In this document: positions 1 through 7,113 of the stretch, piece by piece | Numbering within the stretch: position 1 is the first letter of the stretch | Layout: the number at the start of each line of letters is the position of its first letter | NCBI RefSeq assembly: GCF_022012435.1 | Contig: NZ_JAKLUA010000030.1 | Span: 1 to 35,962 of the forward strand | Direction: 5' to 3' | Length of the DNA: 35,962 nt | From: Bradyrhizobium zhengyangense | GTDB taxonomy: Bacteria > Pseudomonadota > Alphaproteobacteria > Rhizobiales > Xanthobacteraceae | Program-made: the position numbers and the translations under genes | The notes under the pieces: generated by a model | Databases searched by the model: none | What the model was told of the DNA's origin: nothing | Seen by the model: the letters and a program-made list of their open reading frames with translations, nothing else

Positions 1-1
1 G

Positions 2-505
2 GCGGAGGCCTATCGCAGCCAGTACGGCAGCGACTTCATCAGCGTGATGCCGACCAATCTTTATGGCCCCGGCGACAGTTATCACCCTGAATTGAGCCAC
101 GTCGTAGCCGCCCTGATCCGCCGCTTTCATGAGGCGAAAGAGTCTGGCGCCAAGAGTGTCGTCGTCTGGGGCACGGGGACGCCGCGGCGCGAGTTCCTCT
201 ATGTCGACGACATGGCGGATGCCTGCGTGCATCTGATGAAGACCTATTCAGGCAGCGACCTCGTCAACATCGGCACCGGAGAGGACATCGCCATTGCCGA
301 ATTTGCCCGCGTGGTCGCCGAGATCGTCGGCTATCGCGGCGAGATCTCCTACGATACGTCGCGGCCCGATGGCACGCCGCGGAAGCTGCTCGATGTCGGC
401 CGTCTGGAAAGGCTCGGCTGGCGCGCGACGACCTCGCTCAAGGATGGTCTGAAGCGCGCTTACGAAGCTTATCGGGCTGGCTTGGTCGTCCACGCACAAC
501 AGTAG
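2..505 (+). CDS. fcl: GDP-L-fucose synthase, C-terminal part (5' end outside window)
   Basis: This is the C-terminal portion of an NAD(P)-dependent epimerase/reductase of the extended SDR family. GDP-L-fucose synthase converts GDP-4-keto-6-deoxymannose to GDP-L-fucose for cell-surface polysaccharide. The open frame runs in from the window edge. It shows the family stretch SVMPTNLYGPGD, followed by SHVVAALIRRFHEAK and then GTGTPRREFLYVDDMADA, the substrate-binding region typical of Fcl. The end FGAxxS-like repeat region is lacking, but the C-terminal segment containing RPDGTPRKLLDVGRL is characteristic. The catalytic YxxxK lies upstream of the window. A GDP-mannose 4,6-dehydratase gene is probably nearby on the left, but this cannot be seen. 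I am confident of the family from these motifs. Confidence 0.9.
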   Translation, partial: AEAYRSQYGSDFISVMPTNLYGPGDSYHPELSHVVAALIRRFHEAKESGAKSVVVWGTGTPRREFLYVDDMADACVHLMKTYSGSDLVNIGTGEDIAIAEFARVVAEIVGYRGEISYDTSRPDGTPRKLLDVGRLERLGWRATTSLKDGLKRAYEAYRAGLVVHAQQ

Positions 506-562
506 GAACTATCGCTCGCAGCACGAGTTGGCCGATCGGGTGGGTAACACACGAGGCCCTCA

Positions 563-1015
563 GTGCAAGACATCGTGCGCGTGCGCTCCATAGCGCAAAT
601 CGCAGGCCATCCCATTCATCCGATGCTGGTGCCGATCCCGATCGCGTGCTTCATCGGCGCGTTGCTGACCGACATCGCCTATCTCGTCTCCGCCGAGATC
701 ATGTGGGCGGATTTCTCCGCCTGGCTTCTGGTCGTCGGCGTCGTCTTCGGTGTGCTGGCGGCGATCGCAGGCCTGACCGATTTCCTCGGCAATCGCTTGG
801 TGCGTGCGCAGACGCCGGCCTGGCCGCACCTGATCGGCAATGTCTTGGCGATGATCCTCGCAACCATCAATGCGCTGATTCACACGCGCGATGCCTGGAC
901 CTCGGTGTGGCCGTGGGGGCTGGTTCTTTCGGTTCTCACCGTGCTGATCCTGCCCGTCACCGGCTGGCTCGGCTGGGCCATGGTATATCGCTACGGTGTG
1001 GGAGTTGCGCGATGA
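563..1015 (+). CDS. DUF2231 family integral membrane protein
   Basis: A 150-residue protein with about four predicted membrane segments. Near its start it carries the family signature GHPIHPMLVPIPIA (about residues 14-27). It is a DUF2231 protein; the biochemical role of the family is unknown. The start is GTG at 563, because the signature lies so close to the N-terminus that no later start would keep it. The Shine-Dalgarno is weak. The stop overlaps the start of the sorbosone dehydrogenase gene by 4 bp (ATGA), so the two are almost certainly one operon with coupled translation. A membrane partner for a periplasmic PQQ-type lipoprotein, for example in electron transfer or haem handling, is an inference from this overlap only. 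Confidence 0.85.
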   Translation: MQDIVRVRSIAQIAGHPIHPMLVPIPIACFIGALLTDIAYLVSAEIMWADFSAWLLVVGVVFGVLAAIAGLTDFLGNRLVRAQTPAWPHLIGNVLAMILATINALIHTRDAWTSVWPWGLVLSVLTVLILPVTGWLGWAMVYRYGVGVAR

Positions 1016-2349
1016 TGTCTTTTCCCATGCGCGCGCTGCTGTGCGCTTCGTTCCTCGCTCTTCTCGCCGGCTGCAATGACGGCAGCGGCGATCCCAAGGC
1101 GCAAATCGGCGCCAATCCTGTACTCCCTGACATCCAGCAATATCTGCTGCCGCCGATGCACATCGCCCGCATCATCGGCTGGAAGGAGGACGAGGCGCCG
1201 ACGGTTGCACAAGGTTTGCAGGCCAAGGCATTCGCCACCGGCCTGCAGCACCCGCGCTCCATCTACGTGCTGCCCAACGGCGACGTGCTGGTGGTGGAAT
1301 CCAAGGCGCCGAAGGCCGCCGCGATCAAGCGGCCGAAGGAGATCGTGATGGGCTATATCGAGTCCTGGGCGACCTCGGGCGGCGATACCGGACCCAGCAA
1401 TCGCATCACGCTTCTCCGCGACACCAACGGTGACGGTGTGCCGGATACGCAGAGCGTCTTCCTCGACCATCTCAATTCGCCGTTCGGCGTGGCCCTGGTC
1501 GGCAACGATCTCTACGTCGCCAATACCGATGCGATCGTGAAATATCCCTACGCCGAAGGCGACACCAAGATCACCGCACCGGGCACGGTGCTGGCACCGC
1601 TGCCGGGCGGCCCGATCGACCATCACTGGACCAAGAGCCTGGTCGCAAGTCCGGACGGCTCAAAGCTCTATGTCGGCGTCGGCTCCAACAGCAACATCAC
1701 CGAGAACGGCATGGAGGCCGAGCACAATCGCGCCGATATCCTCGAGGTCGATCGCGCCAGCGGTCGCTGGCGGATTTTTGCCAGCGGCCTGCGTAATCCG
1801 AACGGCCTCAGCTTCGAACCGCAGACCCACGCGCTGTGGACCGTGGTCAACGAGCGCGACGAACTCGGGCCGGATCTCGTGCCTGATTACATGACTTCGG
1901 TGAAGGACGGCGCCTTCTATGGCTGGCCCTACAGCTATTACGGCCAGCACGTCGATCCCCGCGTCAAGCCGCAGCGGCCGGACCTCGTGAAAAAGGCGAT
2001 CGCGCCCGACTATGCGCTGAGCTCGCATGTCGCACCGCTCGGACTTGCTTTCTCCACCGGCAGCAGCTTGCCGGAAGCCTATCGCGGTGGCGCCTTCGTC
2101 GGCGAGCATGGCAGCTGGAACCGGCAGGTTCTGAACGGCTACAAGGTCGTCTATGTGCCGTTCACGAACGGCAAGCCGAGCGGACCGGCACAGGACGTCG
2201 TCACCGGCTTCCTCACCACCGACAACCAGGCGCGCGGCCGTCCCGTCGGCGTCGCCTTGGACAAGACTGGCGCGCTGCTCGTTGCCGACGATAGCGGCAA
2301 CACGGTGTGGCGGGTGACGGCGGCCCATCCGCAAGTAACGCAGCGATAG
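1012..2349 (+). CDS. Sorbosone dehydrogenase-family lipoprotein (PQQ-type beta-propeller)
   Basis: A 445-residue protein of the L-sorbosone dehydrogenase / soluble glucose dehydrogenase beta-propeller family, whose members oxidise sugars or aldehydes with pyrroloquinoline quinone. The N-terminus is a lipoprotein signal peptide with lipobox LAGC (Cys at residue 21), so the mature protein should be anchored in an envelope membrane facing the periplasm. Blade motifs include LQHPRSIYVLPNGDVLVVE, GLRNPNGLSFEP, DGAFYGWPYSYYG, VGEHGSWNR and GRPVGVALDKTGALLVADD. The ATG at 1012 was chosen because it gives the signal peptide directly and a 4-bp overlap with the DUF2231 gene; the same frame stays open upstream only by chance. 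The substrate is unknown, and PQQ dependence is inferred from the family. Confidence 0.9.
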   Translation: MMSFPMRALLCASFLALLAGCNDGSGDPKAQIGANPVLPDIQQYLLPPMHIARIIGWKEDEAPTVAQGLQAKAFATGLQHPRSIYVLPNGDVLVVESKAPKAAAIKRPKEIVMGYIESWATSGGDTGPSNRITLLRDTNGDGVPDTQSVFLDHLNSPFGVALVGNDLYVANTDAIVKYPYAEGDTKITAPGTVLAPLPGGPIDHHWTKSLVASPDGSKLYVGVGSNSNITENGMEAEHNRADILEVDRASGRWRIFASGLRNPNGLSFEPQTHALWTVVNERDELGPDLVPDYMTSVKDGAFYGWPYSYYGQHVDPRVKPQRPDLVKKAIAPDYALSSHVAPLGLAFSTGSSLPEAYRGGAFVGEHGSWNRQVLNGYKVVYVPFTNGKPSGPAQDVVTGFLTTDNQARGRPVGVALDKTGALLVADDSGNTVWRVTAAHPQVTQR

Positions 2350-2375
2350 ACAAGCCGCGCAGCGATAGGAGAGGA

Positions 2376-2582
2376 ATGATGGGCCTTGCCCAATACGCGA
2401 TCGTACCGGTCCAGGACGAATGGGGCGTGCTGCATGACGGCAACGTCAAGAGCAGATACGCCACGAAGGAGGCCGCGTTCGAGTCGGCGGTTGCTGCAGC
2501 ATCTCTGGCGCTACGTGAGGGCCACGAAGTCCATGTCAGCGTGCCTGGCCGCCAACAGGGCGAAAACGCGCTCGGAATCTAG
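2376..2582 (+). CDS. Small conserved-looking hypothetical protein
   Basis: A 68-residue protein starting at ATG 2376, preceded by a strong purine-rich Shine-Dalgarno (AGGAGAGGA, 2367-2375). It has no signal peptide or membrane segment. The sequence contains W-x-V-LHDGN, then YATKEAAFESAVAAASLALREGHEVHVSVPG. This is the pattern of small DUF2188-like beta-alpha-beta proteins in rhizobia that carry a KEAA-F helix followed by a short VHV strand. It follows the sorbosone dehydrogenase gene by 26 bp and is probably co-transcribed. It ends 5 bp before the stop of the convergent NAD-kinase-like gene. The coding call rests on the Shine-Dalgarno and the amphipathic pattern; the function is unknown. Confidence 0.7.
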   Translation: MMGLAQYAIVPVQDEWGVLHDGNVKSRYATKEAAFESAVAAASLALREGHEVHVSVPGRQQGENALGI

Positions 2583-2587
2583 CCGCT

Positions 2588-3523
2588 TCACACGATTAAC
2601 CGGCCGCGCCGCTTGGCGATCCCGATCGTGACTTCGGCGCCCGCGTTGAAATCGAGCCGGTCGGCTTCGACGCCGTCGCTGAAGATCACGCCGTTCTCGG
2701 CCATCAGCGAACGGATGCGCAATTGCTCTTCGGATGCAAGCCGACCGCAGACGAGATTGGTCTGCGAGTGGCGGCTCGGAAAGGGCTCGCGGACGGCAAA
2801 GCGCAGCTCGGCTGCGTCCCAGGGCACGGCGTCGTAGCCCGTCAGAGCGGGCGGCTGGCCGAAGCTGCCGGCGATCGCAAGCGAGCCGGTGACGATGCTC
2901 TTGAACCAGGCGGTCGATCCGAGCCCGGTCGAGACGATCAGCCCGCTCGAGGATTGCCGCTCCGTCGTCCCGCCGGCCGCGATCTCGTAGATCGCAGAAA
3001 CATGCGTGCGCGCGCCGATGAAGAGGTCGTTCACGGCGTGAAGCACCTGGCCGTCGCTGAGCCGCGCTTCCGCCATGGTCACGGCCTTGCTGTCCCGCTT
3101 GTCGGCGGCGACATCAGGTAGCAGCTTTGCAAGATCGCGCGGCGCGAAGGGCAACAGAATGCCGTCATAACGCGCGGGATCCGGGTTGAGTCCGATCAAC
3201 GGATGGTCGTCGAGATATTTCATCGTATTGGCGACGACGCCGTCCTGGCCAAGCGCGACGACGATGTCGTCAGGGGCGAACATGAAGTTCGGCAGGAAAG
3301 CACGCTCGATCACCTGATAGCGGCCCCATTTCTCGAGCACCTGAACCGTCGCGTGCCGCTGCGCATGATAGATCTCGTGCTCGCGCTCATAGTCGGAGAA
3401 GTCGGCGCCGAGATGCTCGACATAGAAGCGTGCCTGCGCCGCCGTCAGGTGACGCGCGACCAGGTCTTCCAGCCTGGTCTTGCGCGTCACCAGCACGATC
3501 TTGCGGTCATTGGCGGCGGGCAT
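2588..3523 (-). CDS. NAD kinase-like protein (ATP-NAD kinase fold)
   Basis: A 311-residue protein with the diacylglycerol/NAD kinase fold. Visible motifs are LGQDGVVANT (92-100, the counterpart of the GGDGT nucleotide motif, with the catalytic-type Asp at 94), NDLFIG (165-170, the counterpart of the substrate-binding NE/ND motif) and SGLIVSTGLGSTAW (about 193-206, the counterpart of DGLIVSTPTGSTA). The N-terminal 80 residues (a helical region rich in Tyr, His and Glu) do not match standard NAD kinase. The GG-to-GQ change in the first motif and the extra N-terminus suggest a divergent paralogue, sometimes annotated as sugar kinase. Its start overlaps the end of the upstream SPFH gene by 17 bp and has a GGAGG Shine-Dalgarno, so the two are translationally linked. 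NADP formation is possible but unproven. Confidence 0.8.
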   Translation of the reverse strand: MPAANDRKIVLVTRKTRLEDLVARHLTAAQARFYVEHLGADFSDYEREHEIYHAQRHATVQVLEKWGRYQVIERAFLPNFMFAPDDIVVALGQDGVVANTMKYLDDHPLIGLNPDPARYDGILLPFAPRDLAKLLPDVAADKRDSKAVTMAEARLSDGQVLHAVNDLFIGARTHVSAIYEIAAGGTTERQSSSGLIVSTGLGSTAWFKSIVTGSLAIAGSFGQPPALTGYDAVPWDAAELRFAVREPFPSRHSQTNLVCGRLASEEQLRIRSLMAENGVIFSDGVEADRLDFNAGAEVTIGIAKRRGRLIV

Positions 3524-4550
3524 TGGCAGCCTCCGGCTTCGGCTTCTCGATCAGCTGGCTGAGCAGGTCCGGCGAGACGTTGAGCTGACCGATCTTCTCC
3601 GCCTTCTCGGCGATGCCGGTGAAGGCCTGCGCGATCAACTGGCCCGGCTGCATGCCGGAGGCGGCGAGCGCCTGGATCACGCGGGTGTCGACGCCCTCGA
3701 AGATCTTCATCAGCGCGCCGACGCGATAGGCCTCGGCATCGGCCAGCGTGCGGGTGTTCTCGGCGTTGAGGCCGACGAAATCCTTACGCTTGCCTTCCAG
3801 CACGATATCCGCGGCCATGCCGGCCTCGCGCAGCTCGTTGCGCTTGGCGGCAACGCTCGCCTCGGCGTCCATCTGGGTCTCGCGGATGGAGCGCTTCTTC
3901 TGCTCGACCGCGATCTCGGTGTCGAGCTCGCTCTCGCGAATGGCGCGCTCCTGCTCGACGGCGAAATTGCGCCGCGCGAAGATCGCTTCGTCCGCGTTCT
4001 TCAGGATTGCCTCGCGTGCCTGCGCCTCCAGCGCCTTGGCTGTATCCGGCGTCGGCTTGATGCCGCGGATCGATACGCCGAGGATTTCGAGGCCAAGCGC
4101 TTCAATGTCGGCGCGGCCCCGCAAGCCGCTCGCGATGATGTCGGCGATGCGGTCGGAGGCCTGCAGCGCCTCCTTCAGCGTCAATTCCTTGATCGCCTGC
4201 TGCGCGAGTACCTCGACCGTGCCGAGAATGCGCTCAGGCAGCTTCTCGGGATCGTCGCTCTCATAGGTCTTGCCGTCGGGCTTCAGGGTGAAGTTGAGCA
4301 TCGAGGCCGCCTTCTTCGGCTCGCTGACGCGATAGGTGACGTGGCCCTGCACGGTCAGGGTCTGAAAGTCGCGCGCGATTTGCTGAAAGATGAAGGAAGC
4401 GTCGCGGCTGCCGACGGGCACGGCGACCAGCGTGGTCACCGGAGCGTAGTAGAACGCGGAAAGGCCGGTGCCCTCCGCGACAACAGCACCGGCGCGGTAC
4501 TTCATCAAATAGGTGGTGGGCTGGGCCTTGATGAACCTGATGCCAAACAT
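3507..4550 (-). CDS. SPFH/band 7 domain protein
   Basis: A 347-residue SPFH (stomatin/prohibitin/flotillin/HflK) protein. The N-terminus MFGIRFIKAQPTTYLMKYR leads into the band 7 domain, with FIFQQIARDFQTLTVQGHVTYRV around residues 55-80. A long charged, Ala/Glu-rich helical stretch from about 165 to 260 fits the coiled coil that follows SPFH domains. There is no clear N-terminal transmembrane helix, so membrane association would be peripheral or through partners. The start was set at the ATG at 4550 because GGAG lies about nine bases upstream; an in-frame start further upstream would run into the palindromic promoter. It is followed by the NAD-kinase-like gene, overlapping by 17 bp, and divergent from the Nudix regulator. 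SPFH proteins organise membrane microdomains or scaffold proteases; the specific job here is unknown. Confidence 0.85.
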   Translation of the reverse strand: MFGIRFIKAQPTTYLMKYRAGAVVAEGTGLSAFYYAPVTTLVAVPVGSRDASFIFQQIARDFQTLTVQGHVTYRVSEPKKAASMLNFTLKPDGKTYESDDPEKLPERILGTVEVLAQQAIKELTLKEALQASDRIADIIASGLRGRADIEALGLEILGVSIRGIKPTPDTAKALEAQAREAILKNADEAIFARRNFAVEQERAIRESELDTEIAVEQKKRSIRETQMDAEASVAAKRNELREAGMAADIVLEGKRKDFVGLNAENTRTLADAEAYRVGALMKIFEGVDTRVIQALAASGMQPGQLIAQAFTGIAEKAEKIGQLNVSPDLLSQLIEKPKPEAANARRQ

Positions 4551-4572
4551 GGCTGTCTCCAATGGTGAGCTA

Positions 4573-4615
4573 TAAGTTGGTCTGAGCAACTAAGTAAGTT
4601 GGACTGTACAACTAA
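4573..4615. promoter_or_regulatory. Tandem palindromic operator between SPFH and NrtR-type genes
   Basis: Two copies of TAAGTTG-N7-CAACTAA lie at 4573-4593 and 4595-4615, repeating every 22 bp (about two helical turns), so two dimers could bind the same DNA face. Each copy has a 5-bp exact inverted core, AGTTG/CAACT. The element sits in the 102-bp divergent intergenic region of the SPFH operon and the Nudix-wHTH regulator gene. The simplest inference is an autoregulatory operator for that regulator controlling both directions. Confidence 0.6.
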
Positions 4616-4652
4616 CTGTGCTACTGTCAAGACCCAACAGGGGAGGCCGTCG

Positions 4653-5381
4653 ATGGCGGGCGAGGATCGGGCCGAAGGCTCTGAAAAATCAGGACATCTG
4701 GACTTCCCGCGGCCCCTGACCACGGTCGACGTCGTGATCTTCTCGATTCGCGACGACAGGCTTCAGGTGCTCCTGGTGCAGCGCCCGGCCGGCGAGGGCG
4801 AGCCGTTTCCGCTGACCCTCGCTCTGCCGGGCGGCTTCGTGGACGTCGCGAAGGACCGCGATCTTGCAGCCTGCGCGGCGCGCAAGCTGAAGGAGAAGAC
4901 CGGGGTCACCAGCCCTTATCTGGAGCAGCTTGGAAGCTGGGGAAGCGCGTCGCGCGATCCGCGCGGCTGGTCGGCAACCCACGCTTATTTCGCGCTGATT
5001 CCGGAAGAGGCGGGCGTGCTGACATCGGATGCGCGTTGGTTTCCGATCCGAGACGGCAGGCTCAAGGAAAAGCTCGCCTTCGATCACGGCGATATCCTCG
5101 CCAGCGCGATCCAGCGCCTGCGCAACAAGGTGGAGTACACCTCGCTGCCTGCCTACCTGATGCCTCCGGAATTCACGCTGCCTGACTTGCAGCGCGTCTA
5201 CGAGCGCGTGCTCGACCGACCGCTGGAGAAGAGCGCCTTCCGTACAAGGATCCTGTCGGCCGACATGATCGAGCCGGTCGCAAAGATGCGGCGCGGCCCG
5301 AACCGCCCGGCGCAGCTCTATCGCCTGAAGAAGAACAGCGAGCCCGTGTACTTCGTACGGACGTTCAATCCGCCTGAGTGA
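4653..5381 (+). CDS. NrtR-type Nudix-domain transcriptional regulator
   Basis: A 242-residue protein with an N-terminal Nudix fold (about 22-160) and a C-terminal winged helix (about 165-240, with PDLQRVYERVLDRPLEKSAFRTRIL). This is the NrtR architecture; characterised members sense ADP-ribose and control NAD metabolism genes. The Nudix box LPGGFV...RKLKEKTGV (58-85) carries Lys where the catalytic Glu residues of REUxEExGU would be, so hydrolysis is unlikely and a ligand-sensing role is more likely. GSWGSASRDPRGW (94-106) is also typical of NrtR. The start is the ATG at 4653, with GGGGAGG seven to thirteen bases upstream. It is divergent from the SPFH/NAD-kinase-like operon, a sensible target for an NAD-linked regulator. 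Confidence 0.85.
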   Translation: MAGEDRAEGSEKSGHLDFPRPLTTVDVVIFSIRDDRLQVLLVQRPAGEGEPFPLTLALPGGFVDVAKDRDLAACAARKLKEKTGVTSPYLEQLGSWGSASRDPRGWSATHAYFALIPEEAGVLTSDARWFPIRDGRLKEKLAFDHGDILASAIQRLRNKVEYTSLPAYLMPPEFTLPDLQRVYERVLDRPLEKSAFRTRILSADMIEPVAKMRRGPNRPAQLYRLKKNSEPVYFVRTFNPPE

Positions 5382-5410
5382 TGCAGCTCCGGGCGCTCCG
5401 GCCGCTAGAA

Positions 5411-5455
5411 TAACATCATGTTAGGTTTATCGCATAACTGGGTAATTGTGTTAGG
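5411..5455. promoter_or_regulatory. Possible operator upstream of the MHS transporter gene
   Basis: A 13-bp perfect palindrome with a single central base, TAACATCATGTTA, lies at 5411-5423. The heptamer TGTTAGG recurs at 5419-5425 and 5449-5455, 30 bp apart (about three helical turns). The 226-bp gap between the NrtR-type gene and the transporter has no convincing gene, so this is the most structured part of the transporter's leader. The regulator is not identified. Confidence 0.35.
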
Positions 5456-5607
5456 CGAGCGAAAGCCTATTGTCGCGTCATCAAGCAGCTATCGGCAGTG
5501 ACGAACGCTTGCGGAAAGTCCGCACGGCGCGCGGAGAATGCTGCCCATTTTCTCCAAGAAGCCCGCCCACGGGCCGCCCGCAAAAACAAATTTGGAGGAC
5601 TCCCAGG

Positions 5608-6996
5608 ATGACCGGAATCCATCACGTGAGCCAGTCAAGGAAGGCCGCTGCGAGCGGCTGGATCGGGTCGGCTCTCGAATATTATGACTTCTTCATCTAC
5701 GCGACCGCCGCGTCGCTGATCTTCCCGCAGATATTCTTCCCGTCGGAAAATCCGACCGTCGCCATCGTCGCATCGCTGGCCACTTACGGCGTCGGCTATA
5801 TAGCCCGGCCGATCGGCGCCTTCGTGCTCGGACATTGGGGCGACACCCATGGCCGCAAGACCGTTCTTATCGTCTGCATGTTCATGATGGGTCTGTCGAC
5901 CATGGCGGTGGGCCTTCTGCCGACCTATCAGCAAGTCGGTATCCTCGCGCCGATCCTGCTGGTCATCCTTCGCCTGATCCAGGGCTTTGCCGTTGCCGGT
6001 GAAATCTCCGGTGCGAGCTCGATGATCTTGGAGCACGCGCCGTTCGGACGCCGTGGCTTCTATGCGAGCTTCGCGCTTCAGGGCGTGCAGGCCGGACAGA
6101 TTCTCGCAGCCGCCGTATTCCTGCCGCTGGCGGCCTATATGCCGACCGACGCCTTCAACAGCTGGGGCTGGCGGATTCCCTTCCTGCTCAGCTTTTTCGT
6201 CATCGTCGCAGGCTACATCATCCGCCGCGAGGTCGACGAAACTCCTGCCTTTGCCCGCGAGGACCAAAGAGGAGAAACGCCGCGCTCGCCCATCATCCAG
6301 GCCATCAAGCTGAGCTGGCCCGACATGCTCAGGGTCATCTGCATGGCGCTAATGAACGTCATCCCTGTGGTCGCGACCATCTTTGGCGCGGCCTACGCGG
6401 TGCAGCCGGCCTATGGCATCGGTTTTGCCAAGGACGTCTATCTGTGGATCCCGGTCCTCGGAAACATGCTGGCCATCTTCGTCATTCCCTTCGTCGGCAA
6501 TCTCTCCGACAAGGTCGGCCGCAAGCCTCCCATCGTCGTGGGCGCGCTACTCTCCGGCTTGCTCGCCTTCGGCTATCTCTATGCCATCAACATCAAGAGC
6601 GTGCCGCTCGCGATCCTGCTGTCGCTGCTGATGTGGGGTGTGGTCTATCAGGGCTACAACGCGATCTTTCCGAGCTTCTATCCGGAGCTGTTCCCGACGC
6701 GCACCCGCGTCTCGGCGATGGCGATCTCGCAGAACATCGGCACCACCATCACCGCGCTGCTTCCGGCGCTGTTCGCGACCGTGGCGCCTCCCGGTTCGGC
6801 CAACATTCCCTTGACGGTAGGAGCGATCGCCTTCGGCATCACGGTCATCGCGGCGCTTGCAGCCGTCACGGCTCGGGAAACCTATCGTATTCACATCGAC
6901 GATCTCGGTAACCCTACGGCCGTCCCGATCGCGCGGGCCGACTATGATCGGCAGCGTGCAGGCGCCGCGCACGGCGCAGCCGCAGCTCGGATCTGA
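5608..6996 (+). CDS. MFS transporter, metabolite:H+ symporter (MHS) type
   Basis: A 462-residue, 12-helix major facilitator of the metabolite:H+ symporter group, which takes up organic acids and related compounds (citrate, alpha-ketoglutarate, shikimate, proline/betaine). The hallmarks are ASGWIGSALEYYDFFIY at the N-terminus, the loop 2-3 motif GDTHGRKTVL, RLIQGFAVAGEISGASSM, and the repeated loop motif GNLSDKVGRKPPIV in the second half. The start at 5608 has GGAGG eleven bases upstream, and the longer open frame before it has no transporter-like content. It sits 117 bp upstream of the BKACE gene, separated by a strong hairpin. The substrate is plausibly the beta-keto acid or a precursor handled by that enzyme (inference). 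Confidence 0.88.
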   Translation: MTGIHHVSQSRKAAASGWIGSALEYYDFFIYATAASLIFPQIFFPSENPTVAIVASLATYGVGYIARPIGAFVLGHWGDTHGRKTVLIVCMFMMGLSTMAVGLLPTYQQVGILAPILLVILRLIQGFAVAGEISGASSMILEHAPFGRRGFYASFALQGVQAGQILAAAVFLPLAAYMPTDAFNSWGWRIPFLLSFFVIVAGYIIRREVDETPAFAREDQRGETPRSPIIQAIKLSWPDMLRVICMALMNVIPVVATIFGAAYAVQPAYGIGFAKDVYLWIPVLGNMLAIFVIPFVGNLSDKVGRKPPIVVGALLSGLLAFGYLYAINIKSVPLAILLSLLMWGVVYQGYNAIFPSFYPELFPTRTRVSAMAISQNIGTTITALLPALFATVAPPGSANIPLTVGAIAFGITVIAALAAVTARETYRIHIDDLGNPTAVPIARADYDRQRAGAAHGAAAARI

Positions 6997-7008
6997 CGGC
7001 GGGAGGCC

Positions 7009-7042
7009 GCGCCGCTGCGATTGATAATGTTCGCAGCGGCGC
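7009..7042 (+). terminator. Perfect 12-bp hairpin after the MHS transporter
   Basis: GCGCCGCTGCGA (7009-7020) and its exact reverse complement (7031-7042) enclose a 10-nt AT-rich loop, 12 bp after the transporter stop codon. There is no T-tract, so it may be a rho-assisted terminator or a 3'-end stabiliser that separates expression of the transporter from the BKACE gene. Confidence 0.5.
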
Positions 7043-7113
7043 AGCTTCACGATATAAGCGGACTGTCGATCGAAGATTTTCGCGCATGAGCGCGATCATG
7101 ACGAGGGTGCTGT

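Noticed and set aside
646..1011. Long open frame upstream of the sorbosone dehydrogenase start
   Set aside because: It overlaps the DUF2231 gene on the same strand, reads as Arg/Asp-rich shadow sequence, and the lipoprotein signal peptide begins at 1012.
3480..4568. Plus-strand 362-codon open frame opposite the SPFH gene
   Set aside because: It is a GC-bias shadow; the minus strand carries clear SPFH motifs and a Shine-Dalgarno.
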